This document shows, in pieces, positions 1-9,700 of a DNA stretch of 29,678 nucleotides. Origin of the DNA: a virus; the IMG/VR virus record IMGVR_UViG_3300036399_000778, positions 1 through 29,678 of that record, one strand, 5' to 3'. Position 1 is the first letter of the stretch. The number at the start of each line of letters is the position of its first letter. Under the pieces are notes generated by a model. The model searched no databases and was not told the DNA's origin. It worked only from the letters and a program-made list of their open reading frames with translations. The translations under genes and the position numbers were made by a program.

Positions 1-3000
1 TTCTCAGATAAAGTTAAGCAAGCACTTAACGAAGAGGTGGTAGATGCTACGTTGATGGATGACATGCCTGCATTTGGTCAGTTTGAGAGTGCAGTTAACG
101 AGCAGTCTCAAAAACTTAAGGCAGCCCCATTGATTATCACCGCTATCAAGAGTTTGCCTCAATATAAAAACAACCTCCCTGTAAAGGACAAGGTGTTTGG
201 GGTGAACAAGATTGGTGACTTTGATACTAACTGGAACATCTTACAGAGAACTTTATCTGGTACTAACAGTTACGCAGATATGTATAGAAGGATTCAAGAC
301 TTGACTACTCGTTATGGTCAGTTCCGACAACTCCTTTCTTACCTGCCTAAACCCTCTGAGACTGATGTAAAGCAGAGTACGCTAAACTTTAAGAACGCTT
401 TCTTCAATACCTTCTCTATGCCATACATAGATGGGTATACAAATGAAATCACAACCACTACTGAAAAGGATGGTCAAACTAAAGTAACCCACGCTATCTA
501 CAAAGCACAGTCACTAGACTCTAAAAACTTGCGTCGTGCCTGGGATAACGATTTTTATGTTACTGATGGATTCTATAAGAGTATTGATGGAGAGACTGGT
601 AGTTACTATCTGAACGCAGATAAATACTTTGAGGATTACCCAACTGTACCGGATGAGCCTATCTTCACCTCAGAAGAGGATAAACTCAACTACCAAGAGT
701 CTCTGTATGCTATGCTTACTCCACTAGGATTTAACTTTAGTGAGTTTGGTAAGGAGGCTTTGTTTACTATGCCCGTTAAGGATTTCCGTAGACAAGTAGA
801 ACGTATCCATAAAAAGATCATTTCTCTAAGTGAAACACAGCGATACATCTTTACTCCTTTAACTAGTATTTCTTCTGAGCACATTAACTCTGAGGACGAA
901 GTTGTTTTCTCTGAGCAAACTGCTTTACTTGAACTTATTCAGTTCGAGGTACAAGCTAACGTAGAGTATGTGAACGACATGCAATACAATGCTTTGGGTA
1001 AGAAAGTATGGTCTGTAAATCCACATACTTACATGACAAGAGTTCTTTCTATTATGAATGACTCTACCCTGTATCCTACCTTGGACGATGTATACAGAGA
1101 GTTGCCTCAGTTAGATCCTGCTAAGAACCCTGCTGCTTCTTTCTCTGCTGTAATTAAGTACATGTTTACACCAGCCGGTAACAGAAGACTGAATCCTGAT
1201 AACTCTACTAGAACTCTTGATATTGCTAACTTGTTGGGTGTTAAAGAAGGTTTTGATGGAGAGAAGACCATTGATGTTGTAACCCCTGTAAAACATTACA
1301 CAGATGTTATGGGCTTACTAGCTTCTGGTGTTGAAGAGGTTAACCGTTTCTCAGGTAAGAGCACTACACGTGGTTTGGTACTTGATGACAGATTCCGCTA
1401 TGAGTTAGGGATGAAGTCTGCTTTTACCTACAACAATAGTTTGGTGATTCCCGATGCAGTATTTGCGAATAGTATTTTGCCAATACTCTTTGGTGAGATT
1501 TACACAACCCTAAACCCTTCTAGTAAGTTCCGAGTATCTGTAATGGAGAATGAAACTACTCCTATCTTATCTTATTTTCAGCAGATTCTTGAGCCAGCTG
1601 TTCGTGCCCAGTTGTTTGCTAGCTTTAAGGAAGAGTCTAACCTAGCTAACTATACTCTAGTATATGACAAGTTACCTACTGACTTGAAAAATAAAGTAAT
1701 CAAACAATTCAGTGCGTATATCTACGACAACATTCAGGCAAGTAATGCTTTCTTCCAGGGTGTTTATTCTGTTCCTTTTGAAGACTTGGCAAAGTACCAT
1801 GTACTAAGCTTTATCTCTCGTGTAGAACAACACAAATTATTCTATGGCCATCCTTACTACTACAAGAATGATAAAGAGATTGAAAAGCGTATCAGTGCTT
1901 GGAATGCTTACGGTAGTTATGCAGTAATAGATCAACAAAACTTAGAGTCTGTTAAGGACGCATACACACAACGTGATGCTTTCTTACATCATAACTCAAA
2001 GAGCAATGCCCCTGTGGATGTTGCTACTGGTATGAGCAGAGACTTATCTAAGATTTCTTACATAGTCCTCAAGGATACCGCTGTGTCTTCTGATACGGCT
2101 AACAACAGTGATGCTTACAACAAAGTAGGCGGCACTAAGAACGGTAAGAAAGTTACCTTAAAACAGTACTACAATGATAAGGATTCTAAGCGTCATGATG
2201 CAGCTGCGTTCTGTACCATGGACTTCTACAAACGCTTCTACAAGTTGTCTACAGGTGTTAGCGAGGCAATGCGTAAAGAGTTTGATAGACAGGATAGAAT
2301 CTATGCTCTACTTCTTCAGAAACAATCTGGTGTAGATAATCAAGAAGAGTTAGATAAAGTATTGAACGAAGGTCCTTACTATGCATTTAACATTAAGAAA
2401 CTTCAGTATGCAGGTCACGCAGCCATAGAATCAGGTGAAAGTATTCCTGTATTCCACAAGTACTCTGTTAAGCCTATCCTACCTTCTGAATTAGTTACTA
2501 GTCCAGAGTTGGCTCAGATACTTGCTAAAATGCATGCATCAGGTGCTGACTACGCTGTGGTTTCTTCAGGTACTAAGATTGCCGAGACTATTGAGCCAGT
2601 TAACTTGTTTAATGAGGATGGTAGTGTAGATACTAATTTTGTTCCTACAGGTTCTATCGACATGAGATACCTTAAAGAACAGGTGTTGGTAGAGAACAAG
2701 GAAACCTTCATGAGTATTTTTAGTACTCAGTTCAGAAAACTTGCTTACAAAGATTCTGAGAAGAGCGAACTCTACGAGGCTTATAGAAAGTACATCGATG
2801 AGTTGGTATCTCTAGATAAGATTAGTTTTGTTTCTAAACTAGAAGACCAAGAAAAACTTGTAGAATACTTGCTAAAGGAACTTTCTAAGAAGAACGTAGC
2901 TGAAGCAACTAAAGACTTAATTAAACTTAAAGAGAACGGTGAACTCCAGCATACACTTGATGCTATGATTGACCGTACTGTTATGGAGAGTGCTATTGTA

Positions 3001-6000
3001 GCCTCTGTAACGAACGATATCTTAAAACAAAAAGTACCAGGTGCTCAACGAGTTCAGTACCCTGCGTCATTGATTAGGCCCGGAAGAAAGCTTGGTTACT
3101 ACGACCTAGTTACAAATGCTGAGAACAAGAAAGTAATCAAGCAAGCCGAAGCCATGATTTCTTTCTCAAAGGGTTACTATCCTTTGTTAAATTTAATGTA
3201 CAACGGACAGACTATCGGTGAGTTTGATGCAAAAGGTAAGCCAGTAAACATGTCTAGTGCCGTAAGAAGACTTAACGAAGCATTGACTAATCCTATTTTC
3301 GTAGAAGCCAATTCAGCTATCCTAGATAAAGCTTTGACCATTGCAGCGATTCGTGTACCTGGTCAAGATTACAACTCTATGGAAAGCTTCCGTGTTGTTG
3401 AGTTCTTACCCGAAGAGTCAGGAGAAATCATCTTGGTACCTGATGAAATGGTTATCAAGTCTGGTTCGGATTATGATATTGATAAGTTGTTCTGCTATGA
3501 CCCATTCATTGAGTTGGACGGTAGTGTGTTGACTAATAACATTACACCACAACAAGCCTTTGAAGCAAGAGAAGCAGCTAAGCAAGAACTAGAAGCTATT
3601 AGAGAAACTAAGAAATCTCTATCTAAAGGTATCAATGCTATTCGTAAGCGTATCCAAGAGGTAGTGACTATCGCAGGATTCGATGCAAGCAACACAAGGC
3701 TTAAAGACCTGTACAAAATGTACACAGACTTTAATGCTGAGCAAGAGGAAGAAGACAGACCTATTAGTCAAGAAGATGTAGCTAGGCTTGCTAACTTCTT
3801 TAAGGAACCCTACGAGACTAAAAAGAAGAAAGCTACCACAGAGATTAAAAAGATTCTAACTGCTCTTAGAACAGCTAATAACGAAGGTCTGAGTGATTCT
3901 TTGTTTGCTTTGAATGAAGAGTTGTCTGCTTTATTGGAGCGTGAGAGATTCCTAACTCACGAGGTTAAGGCTATCCGTGGTCGTTTCTCAAACAACTTAC
4001 TCTTTAACTTGGCAGAACGTTTGACTGATGAATCATTGTTTACTTTGTTACTTCGTCCTAACAGTTCAGATACTGTGACTGAGATGGCAAAGTTGTTTGG
4101 TGAGTCTAACAAGTACACTACGGCTTCTTACACAAACATTGTTAATCCTTTGTACCAATTATATGTGCATCAGTTGAATGCATTCAAAAAGTCTTTGGGT
4201 GTTGATGCAAAATCTAACGTATTGCATGCAATCCTCCAAAAGGCTGGCTTGGTTGTAATTGATAAACAAGCTGTAGAAGATTATCCTCTAGATGCTAATG
4301 GTAAGTCAACAGGTTTTCTCGATTTCAGTTCTAATTTTGACGTAGAGTACAATAAAACTAAAGGCAAGAAAGGAACTCGTATCGGAGACATCAGTGGTCA
4401 GTTGATTACTGCTCACGTAGATATCGAACGAGACGATAACATTGCTAAGATTTTCCTTAACAATAAACTTACTCCGACTGCTAACTATATGAACATGCTT
4501 GGCAGCAGGTTTGAGGATATCGTAAAGATGATCAACCTATCTTACAAGAACGTTGATGGTGTTAAGAAGGATTCTTCGATCATCCGATACGCAAGAGGTA
4601 GTGCTAAGTACTTATCTAAACGTGACTTTGTACAAGCTATTCTAAATGAAAAACTAGATAAAGCTTTTGCTTGGTCTAAGAAAACAGGAGAGCCTCTTCC
4701 AGAGTATGCTCAGTTCTTAAATGCTTCTTTGAATCAGTTTGGTACTGAGATTATGGTAAATGCCCTTAAGAAGAGACTGAATGCTTATCGTATCAGTAAC
4801 CCTGACGCATTGCTCAGCGATCAGACTGAGATGGGTGACTTGCTTCGTTTTGTAGGATGGATTGCAACTGAAGAACAGCAAGATAAACTATTCATACTTT
4901 CATCTAATACAGACTTCGATACCTTTACTCCTCAGAACTTTGAGTCGTTCCGTAAAGGTGGTCAAGAATTGGCTGATTTGATGAAGTCTAACTTCTTTAA
5001 TAAAAAGGGTGTTCAGAATGTAATTTTTGAATCTGTAGTATCGCCTTTCCAACTTCAACAAGACATCTTTGATAAGTTGGAAACTATATTCCCAGTATCT
5101 GCAAACAAAACATTAACTAGTCTTATCATCAGACTTCACAGAAGTATGAAGGCTCTTAACTACAGGTTGGATTATGATACCTTCTCAAGAGTATTTAAGA
5201 ATGACTTGCTATACTCTTTGTTCAGAAACAACGTACCTCAAGTAGCCGAGTACGAGAAACTTCTAGATAAGCGTAACCTCGGTCACATCAGTACCTTGTA
5301 CAACAACCTTAAGGTTAGATTGGGACAAAGAGGTATTCAGTCTGATAACTTAATCTTTGACGGGGTAGTGTTTACTACCAATGAAGATAGTCAGTTTATC
5401 AGGGCCGGTTATGTGCAATCAGAGATTGACTACTCAGTAGATATGCTTCGTGAAGACTTCAGTAATGGATTCAACTGGTCTCATCCTAGCCTAGACCCGA
5501 CTAACGAGGATGACCAAAGATTGATTCAAGATATGCAATCGTTCTTCAAGGCTTATGCTTATGCAGGTATCATCGGTACCAACTTGAACAAACGCTATGA
5601 TTCATACTTGCCTTTGATTCCTGAACAGGTTTACACGTTGCCGATGTCTTCTATCATTTCAGAGTTTACTGTTGGCTTGGCTGAAAACATCAAAACCATT
5701 ACAGATGCTTTGGTTGCAGACTATAACGCCAAAGAGAACAAGGAACTATCTGATGTTCTTAAGGAAACTATGACGACCACTAGCGAAGAACGTGGTACTG
5801 TTATCAATAACGTATTGTCTGAACAGATGGATACCTTGCTAGATTCTTTGGGAGATTCACACATAGCTAAGTTTGTTCGTAGGTTCAAGGAAGTACATCC
5901 AGAGTTTAGCCGTACTAAAGACCCTAACATTGACTTGTTCTACTTTAAGGACTACGACTTGACTAGAGAGTCTATCACCCCTAGCAGTAAGGTACTTCAG

Positions 6001-6672
6001 TCTAGCTTGACTACCCGTAACGATAATCCAAACCGTGAGTATACGCCTAAAGAAGTACTAGAACTTCAGCCTAATGAAGTTTTTGTATTCGGTGCTAACA
6101 CACTCGGCCACCACGGATCAGGCTCTGCCGGTTATGCTCAATACAAAAACGGTAAGGCTAACTACAATGTACTAGAACCAGGAACCAAAGGCTACTGGTC
6201 TGAGTACGGAGTTACTGACCGTATTATGCAAGGTACGAACGGTATGTCTTACGGAGTTGTTACGAAGTTCGCATCAATGAAGAACGGTAAACTTAAGATA
6301 GGTGCTAAGAATAGTATTCCTTTGAGTGCTGTGGAGGAGTCAGTAGTAGGTATGTTAAAGACTGCTGCCGACAATCCTAACTTGAAGTTCTTGGTTACTG
6401 CTATCGGAGTTAAGCAGGCTGGTTGGAACACTCCTCAGATACGTTCAATCTTTGCTAAGCACAATGCTATCATACCTGACAACGTAATTCTTCCTAAGAT
6501 TTTTGAAGTTAGAGACAGTATTGTTCCTACTACAACCACCGATGAATCTGGTAACATTGTACCGCTTGTGCCTGAGAACTTCGAAGCAATCAAAAGAGAT
6601 GCTATCAAGGATACTTTCCAAGAGTTAGCAGACATCAGTAATAACCATGAAAACTTCTGTGGCGGGGCTTAA
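1..6672 (+). CDS. Virion RNA polymerase (crAss-like two-barrel type) with C-terminal macro-like domain, 5' end cut off
   Basis: The frame is open from base 1, so the GTG at 37 is not the true start and the gene begins upstream; 2223 residues are visible. A conserved block at visible residues about 1011-1036 (KVPGAQRVQYPAS) and another ending in LPEESGEIILVPDEMVIKSG lead into DYDID at residues 1157-1161. DxDxD is the metal-binding loop of the double-psi beta-barrel RNA polymerases, including the roughly 2200-residue virion RNA polymerase of crAss-like phage phi14:2. Known of that family: the enzyme is packaged in the virion, ejected with the DNA and transcribes early genes. Residues about 2020-2180 form a separate domain starting FVFGANTLGHHGSG, resembling phage macro-like (ADP-ribose-binding fold) proteins. 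The gene ends 39 bases before the next giant gene. The RNA polymerase call is strong; function of the tail domain is inferred. Confidence 0.85.
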   Translation, partial: FSDKVKQALNEEVVDATLMDDMPAFGQFESAVNEQSQKLKAAPLIITAIKSLPQYKNNLPVKDKVFGVNKIGDFDTNWNILQRTLSGTNSYADMYRRIQDLTTRYGQFRQLLSYLPKPSETDVKQSTLNFKNAFFNTFSMPYIDGYTNEITTTTEKDGQTKVTHAIYKAQSLDSKNLRRAWDNDFYVTDGFYKSIDGETGSYYLNADKYFEDYPTVPDEPIFTSEEDKLNYQESLYAMLTPLGFNFSEFGKEALFTMPVKDFRRQVERIHKKIISLSETQRYIFTPLTSISSEHINSEDEVVFSEQTALLELIQFEVQANVEYVNDMQYNALGKKVWSVNPHTYMTRVLSIMNDSTLYPTLDDVYRELPQLDPAKNPAASFSAVIKYMFTPAGNRRLNPDNSTRTLDIANLLGVKEGFDGEKTIDVVTPVKHYTDVMGLLASGVEEVNRFSGKSTTRGLVLDDRFRYELGMKSAFTYNNSLVIPDAVFANSILPILFGEIYTTLNPSSKFRVSVMENETTPILSYFQQILEPAVRAQLFASFKEESNLANYTLVYDKLPTDLKNKVIKQFSAYIYDNIQASNAFFQGVYSVPFEDLAKYHVLSFISRVEQHKLFYGHPYYYKNDKEIEKRISAWNAYGSYAVIDQQNLESVKDAYTQRDAFLHHNSKSNAPVDVATGMSRDLSKISYIVLKDTAVSSDTANNSDAYNKVGGTKNGKKVTLKQYYNDKDSKRHDAAAFCTMDFYKRFYKLSTGVSEAMRKEFDRQDRIYALLLQKQSGVDNQEELDKVLNEGPYYAFNIKKLQYAGHAAIESGESIPVFHKYSVKPILPSELVTSPELAQILAKMHASGADYAVVSSGTKIAETIEPVNLFNEDGSVDTNFVPTGSIDMRYLKEQVLVENKETFMSIFSTQFRKLAYKDSEKSELYEAYRKYIDELVSLDKISFVSKLEDQEKLVEYLLKELSKKNVAEATKDLIKLKENGELQHTLDAMIDRTVMESAIVASVTNDILKQKVPGAQRVQYPASLIRPGRKLGYYDLVTNAENKKVIKQAEAMISFSKGYYPLLNLMYNGQTIGEFDAKGKPVNMSSAVRRLNEALTNPIFVEANSAILDKALTIAAIRVPGQDYNSMESFRVVEFLPEESGEIILVPDEMVIKSGSDYDIDKLFCYDPFIELDGSVLTNNITPQQAFEAREAAKQELEAIRETKKSLSKGINAIRKRIQEVVTIAGFDASNTRLKDLYKMYTDFNAEQEEEDRPISQEDVARLANFFKEPYETKKKKATTEIKKILTALRTANNEGLSDSLFALNEELSALLERERFLTHEVKAIRGRFSNNLLFNLAERLTDESLFTLLLRPNSSDTVTEMAKLFGESNKYTTASYTNIVNPLYQLYVHQLNAFKKSLGVDAKSNVLHAILQKAGLVVIDKQAVEDYPLDANGKSTGFLDFSSNFDVEYNKTKGKKGTRIGDISGQLITAHVDIERDDNIAKIFLNNKLTPTANYMNMLGSRFEDIVKMINLSYKNVDGVKKDSSIIRYARGSAKYLSKRDFVQAILNEKLDKAFAWSKKTGEPLPEYAQFLNASLNQFGTEIMVNALKKRLNAYRISNPDALLSDQTEMGDLLRFVGWIATEEQQDKLFILSSNTDFDTFTPQNFESFRKGGQELADLMKSNFFNKKGVQNVIFESVVSPFQLQQDIFDKLETIFPVSANKTLTSLIIRLHRSMKALNYRLDYDTFSRVFKNDLLYSLFRNNVPQVAEYEKLLDKRNLGHISTLYNNLKVRLGQRGIQSDNLIFDGVVFTTNEDSQFIRAGYVQSEIDYSVDMLREDFSNGFNWSHPSLDPTNEDDQRLIQDMQSFFKAYAYAGIIGTNLNKRYDSYLPLIPEQVYTLPMSSIISEFTVGLAENIKTITDALVADYNAKENKELSDVLKETMTTTSEERGTVINNVLSEQMDTLLDSLGDSHIAKFVRRFKEVHPEFSRTKDPNIDLFYFKDYDLTRESITPSSKVLQSSLTTRNDNPNREYTPKEVLELQPNEVFVFGANTLGHHGSGSAGYAQYKNGKANYNVLEPGTKGYWSEYGVTDRIMQGTNGMSYGVVTKFASMKNGKLKIGAKNSIPLSAVEESVVGMLKTAADNPNLKFLVTAIGVKQAGWNTPQIRSIFAKHNAIIPDNVILPKIFEVRDSIVPTTTTDESGNIVPLVPENFEAIKRDAIKDTFQELADISNNHENFCGGA
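3469..3483 (+). other. DxDxD catalytic loop of the virion RNA polymerase
   Basis: These codons read Asp-Tyr-Asp-Ile-Asp, preceded by KSGS and followed by KLF. In two-barrel RNA polymerases three aspartates in this spacing hold the catalytic magnesium. All three are present, so the polymerase is probably active. Confidence 0.85.
6061..6530 (+). other. Macro-like domain fused to the RNA polymerase C-terminus
   Basis: The encoded stretch contains NEVFVFGANTLGHHGSGSAG, then a GTNGMSYGVVTKF segment and an FLVTAIGVKQAGW segment. Stand-alone phage and bacterial proteins with the order F-V-F-G-x-N-x-x-G-x-H-G-x-G, then G-x-S-Y-x-x-x-T-K, then V-T-x-I-G-x-x-x-A-G belong to a macro-domain-like family, whose fold binds ADP-ribose or related nucleotides. 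The glycine-rich loops are intact. Whether it binds or cleaves a ligand here cannot be seen. Confidence 0.6.
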
Positions 6673-6676
6673 TTGA

Positions 6677-6706
6677 TTGTGTAATTTTATTATTAAACTA
6701 TATTTG
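6677..6706 (+). promoter_or_regulatory. Promoter P1, Bacteroidetes type, 5 bases before the giant gene
   Basis: TTG (6677-6679), a 19-base AT-rich spacer and TATATTTG (6699-6706) match the Bacteroidetes -33/-7 consensus TTG/TAnnTTTG. It fills the 39-base gap between the two giant genes. The ATG at 6712 lies only 5 bases after the -7 box, so transcription should start at or very near the start codon. Confidence 0.6.
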
Positions 6707-6711
6707 TAAAG

Positions 6712-9700
6712 ATGATTTGTCCTAATTTAAATGATCCAGAGGTAAAAGCTAAGTTTGATCAACTGCTTAGTGTAGTACCTGAATATGCTTATTACCTCTG
6801 GGATAAGTATGAGGGAGAAGTTCCTGCTAAATACTACAACCTAAGTACAGTAGCCCCTGGACTAGGAACATCCGTTACTACTGTTGAGAATGCTATTAAA
6901 AGTAACCTACCAAAAGAAATTAGTAATGCTGTTAGTGTAGTGGACCTTGTTCCCTTAGATATACTTGGTAGAGAGGATCTATTCCTTTCTATGAAGGAGA
7001 TCCTGAACGAGAATGGAATTACAGATGAACTTTTAATTAACTGGGCTGGTAAGAACAAAGCAGTAATTGGAAATATAAAAAAGTTTAGGTCTACAGAACA
7101 ACTTGAGAAAGTAGTTGATACTATATATAACAACAAAGCTAAGGTAGAGAACCACGTTGAACTTAAGTCAAATGAGTTAGCTTTAAATAGTTTTAAAAAG
7201 TGGGTAGAAGCCTTAGAGAAGTACCCAGTACCTTTTAGAGACTTAATGTTAACTCACGCTATTAAGTACTTGAATCCACAAAGAAGGTCTAAGTATGTTT
7301 TACAGTTAAGCAAGGTAGCACTTCAGAAAGCGTATGGCATAGTTGTAAACAAACCTCACGAAGCTAATAGGATAGGTAAACTATATGATGAAGAGGTTCT
7401 AGCTACTTTATCAGATTCTGTAGATCATGAACCTTCTGCTAGTGGTAAGGGATATTGGGTGCATGTGCCTAGAACAGCTAAAACTGATGAAAAATTATCA
7501 GATAGAGAACAATACAAAACAAATGTAGAAACTCTTAGAAAACTGTCTCCCTCTACTTGGTGTACTTCTGGTTCTATGACAGAATATTACGTACAAAACT
7601 ATGATAATTACTTACTGATTGTAGATGGTATTACTGTTGCAGGGATTGAGGTAGGAATAAATAACACAAGCTCTAGACAATTACATGGTACTAAAGTATT
7701 TTATCTTTTTAAATCTGATGGTTATTTAAAAGATGGGTATGCTATTTATTCTGATAGAAAAGAAGAACTTGATGATAAAAATTTATTAACTTCTGAAACA
7801 ACTAAAAACCCAAGTGGAGTAGAATTTACTTATATAAACCTAAAGGAAGAAGATAAAGAAAAAAGACCAGTAAAAGAAGTTACATCAAGAGCTAACAATG
7901 GGGTAGCACCAATAGATCATTTAGATGATATAATAGCATTTTTTGAAAAGCATAACTTAGACTTAAACAATAATTCTGTTAAAAGAGCTCAACAATTAAA
8001 GTCTGAAGGAAAAGTAGATTCTGAGTATAAAGAAGAATTTCAAGGTTATATAGATCCATTTGACTACGAAGGACAGCCAGATTTTTATGATCCAGATTAT
8101 GATTTTGATGTAGACCAGTACGAAGAATTAAGAGCAGAGGAGAGAAATAGAAGGCAATTAATTGCAGCACAATTGATTTCTGTAGAAGAAACTCTAGACA
8201 ATCTTGAATTACTAGCATTACAAAACGAGAACAATGTTTTTCAGCAAATTCCCCAAGAACTTAGAGATGACGAAACTGTAGCAAGAAGGGCAGTTCTTTT
8301 AGACCCCCATAACATAAGACACATAAGTACTAACGTTCCTTTTTACAGAGAACTTGCAACTGAGGTTGTTACTAATACTCCTTATATCTGGAGTTACCTA
8401 CCAGAAGAAGGTAGAAATATACCTGGATTAGAGGAAATATACCGACAGTATAATCTAGAAGATGACCTTCCTTTCTCTAAAACTAGTTCAAAACAAATAC
8501 AAGGGTACTATGATCCTAAGAATGATAAAGTCGTAGTAGTAGCATCTAATGTATCTCCAGAAGAAGCCCCTAAGGTTGCTATTCACGAAGTAGCCCACAG
8601 AGGTATGCTTAGGATGGCTAAAGAGTTGAAAGGAACGAAGGAACTTTATCAAGTATTGTTTAACTCTGAGAAGGAGTTAATGAAAAAACTTCCTGAGTTA
8701 CTTAAGAGAACTGGACATACAAACATAGAAAGTTTGTTACAAGACTATGGATTTAGTACAGAGTCAGAAGAAGGTAAAGCAAAACTCCTAATGGAGTTGG
8801 CAGCAAGATGGGCAGAGACTTTAGTAGATAAACCTAAACCTACTTGGTGGAAACAATTCTTGTCAGGTATTCAACAGTGGGTAAAAAACTTTACAGGTAA
8901 GACCTTAAATGAGGCTGAAGTAAACGAGTTGGTAGGTGGATTTGTTAGATATGGTACTGCACCTGTATCTAACGTCATGTATAGTAAGGCTACTCTAGAT
9001 GACATTAAGAATCATTACTTAAGACTAGAGGTAAATTTAAAGCTTGCACAGGACCTACTGAAAAACCCTGAGTACGTTAGTCTAGATAGCTACAGTAAGA
9101 AGATTGCCTACATATCTAACAAAGTATGGCAGTCTGAAACTCAGAAGATTAAAGACAGGCCTTCTGTGACCTTGATTGGTAATAGAATCTACCACACTAG
9201 TACCGAGTACGTAAAGCCACACCAGATTCTTGGCTATGCTGATACTACCGCTTTAAAGATTAACAGTAAATACATCATCAACGGAGGCAAGAAGATCGCT
9301 TGGGCAAGGTACGATGACTCTGGAGTATACGTAGAGATTGACCCTCGATACAACTTTGCTGCTGATATAGTTGACCTAGTAGAAACCGTAGAAGAGGAAG
9401 AGATACGTGCTGAGATTGAAATGATGGGTTTGCAGGAAGCATTAGATGCTGAGAAGCATGCATTGATGGAGAAGTTAATCCAGTCAAATGAATTGTTAAT
9501 TGACGGAGAAGTATTGCCGCTAAGTAATGTTATGTTCCAAAAGACCATGGAGTTATCTAATGTTCTTAAGAGAGGTAACGTACGTAAGTTTGGGCAAATC
9601 TTTGACAAGTTGGTAGCTAAGTTCCCAGGTGTAACCTGGGCATGGGATACTAGTATTGATGGTGCTGCTCGTGTAGATCTAGCAACCGGACAGATACTTG

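Noticed and set aside
37-39. GTG as start of the RNA polymerase gene
   Set aside because: The same frame is open to base 1, and the catalytic loop lies well before the position expected for a complete protein, so the gene starts upstream.
6834-7136. 100-residue minus-strand frame
   Set aside because: It is a shadow of the giant gene, without promoter or coupling to any neighbour.
9234-9608. 124-residue minus-strand frame inside the giant gene
   Set aside because: It is antisense to a clear coding region, has no motifs, and its composition follows the opposite frame.
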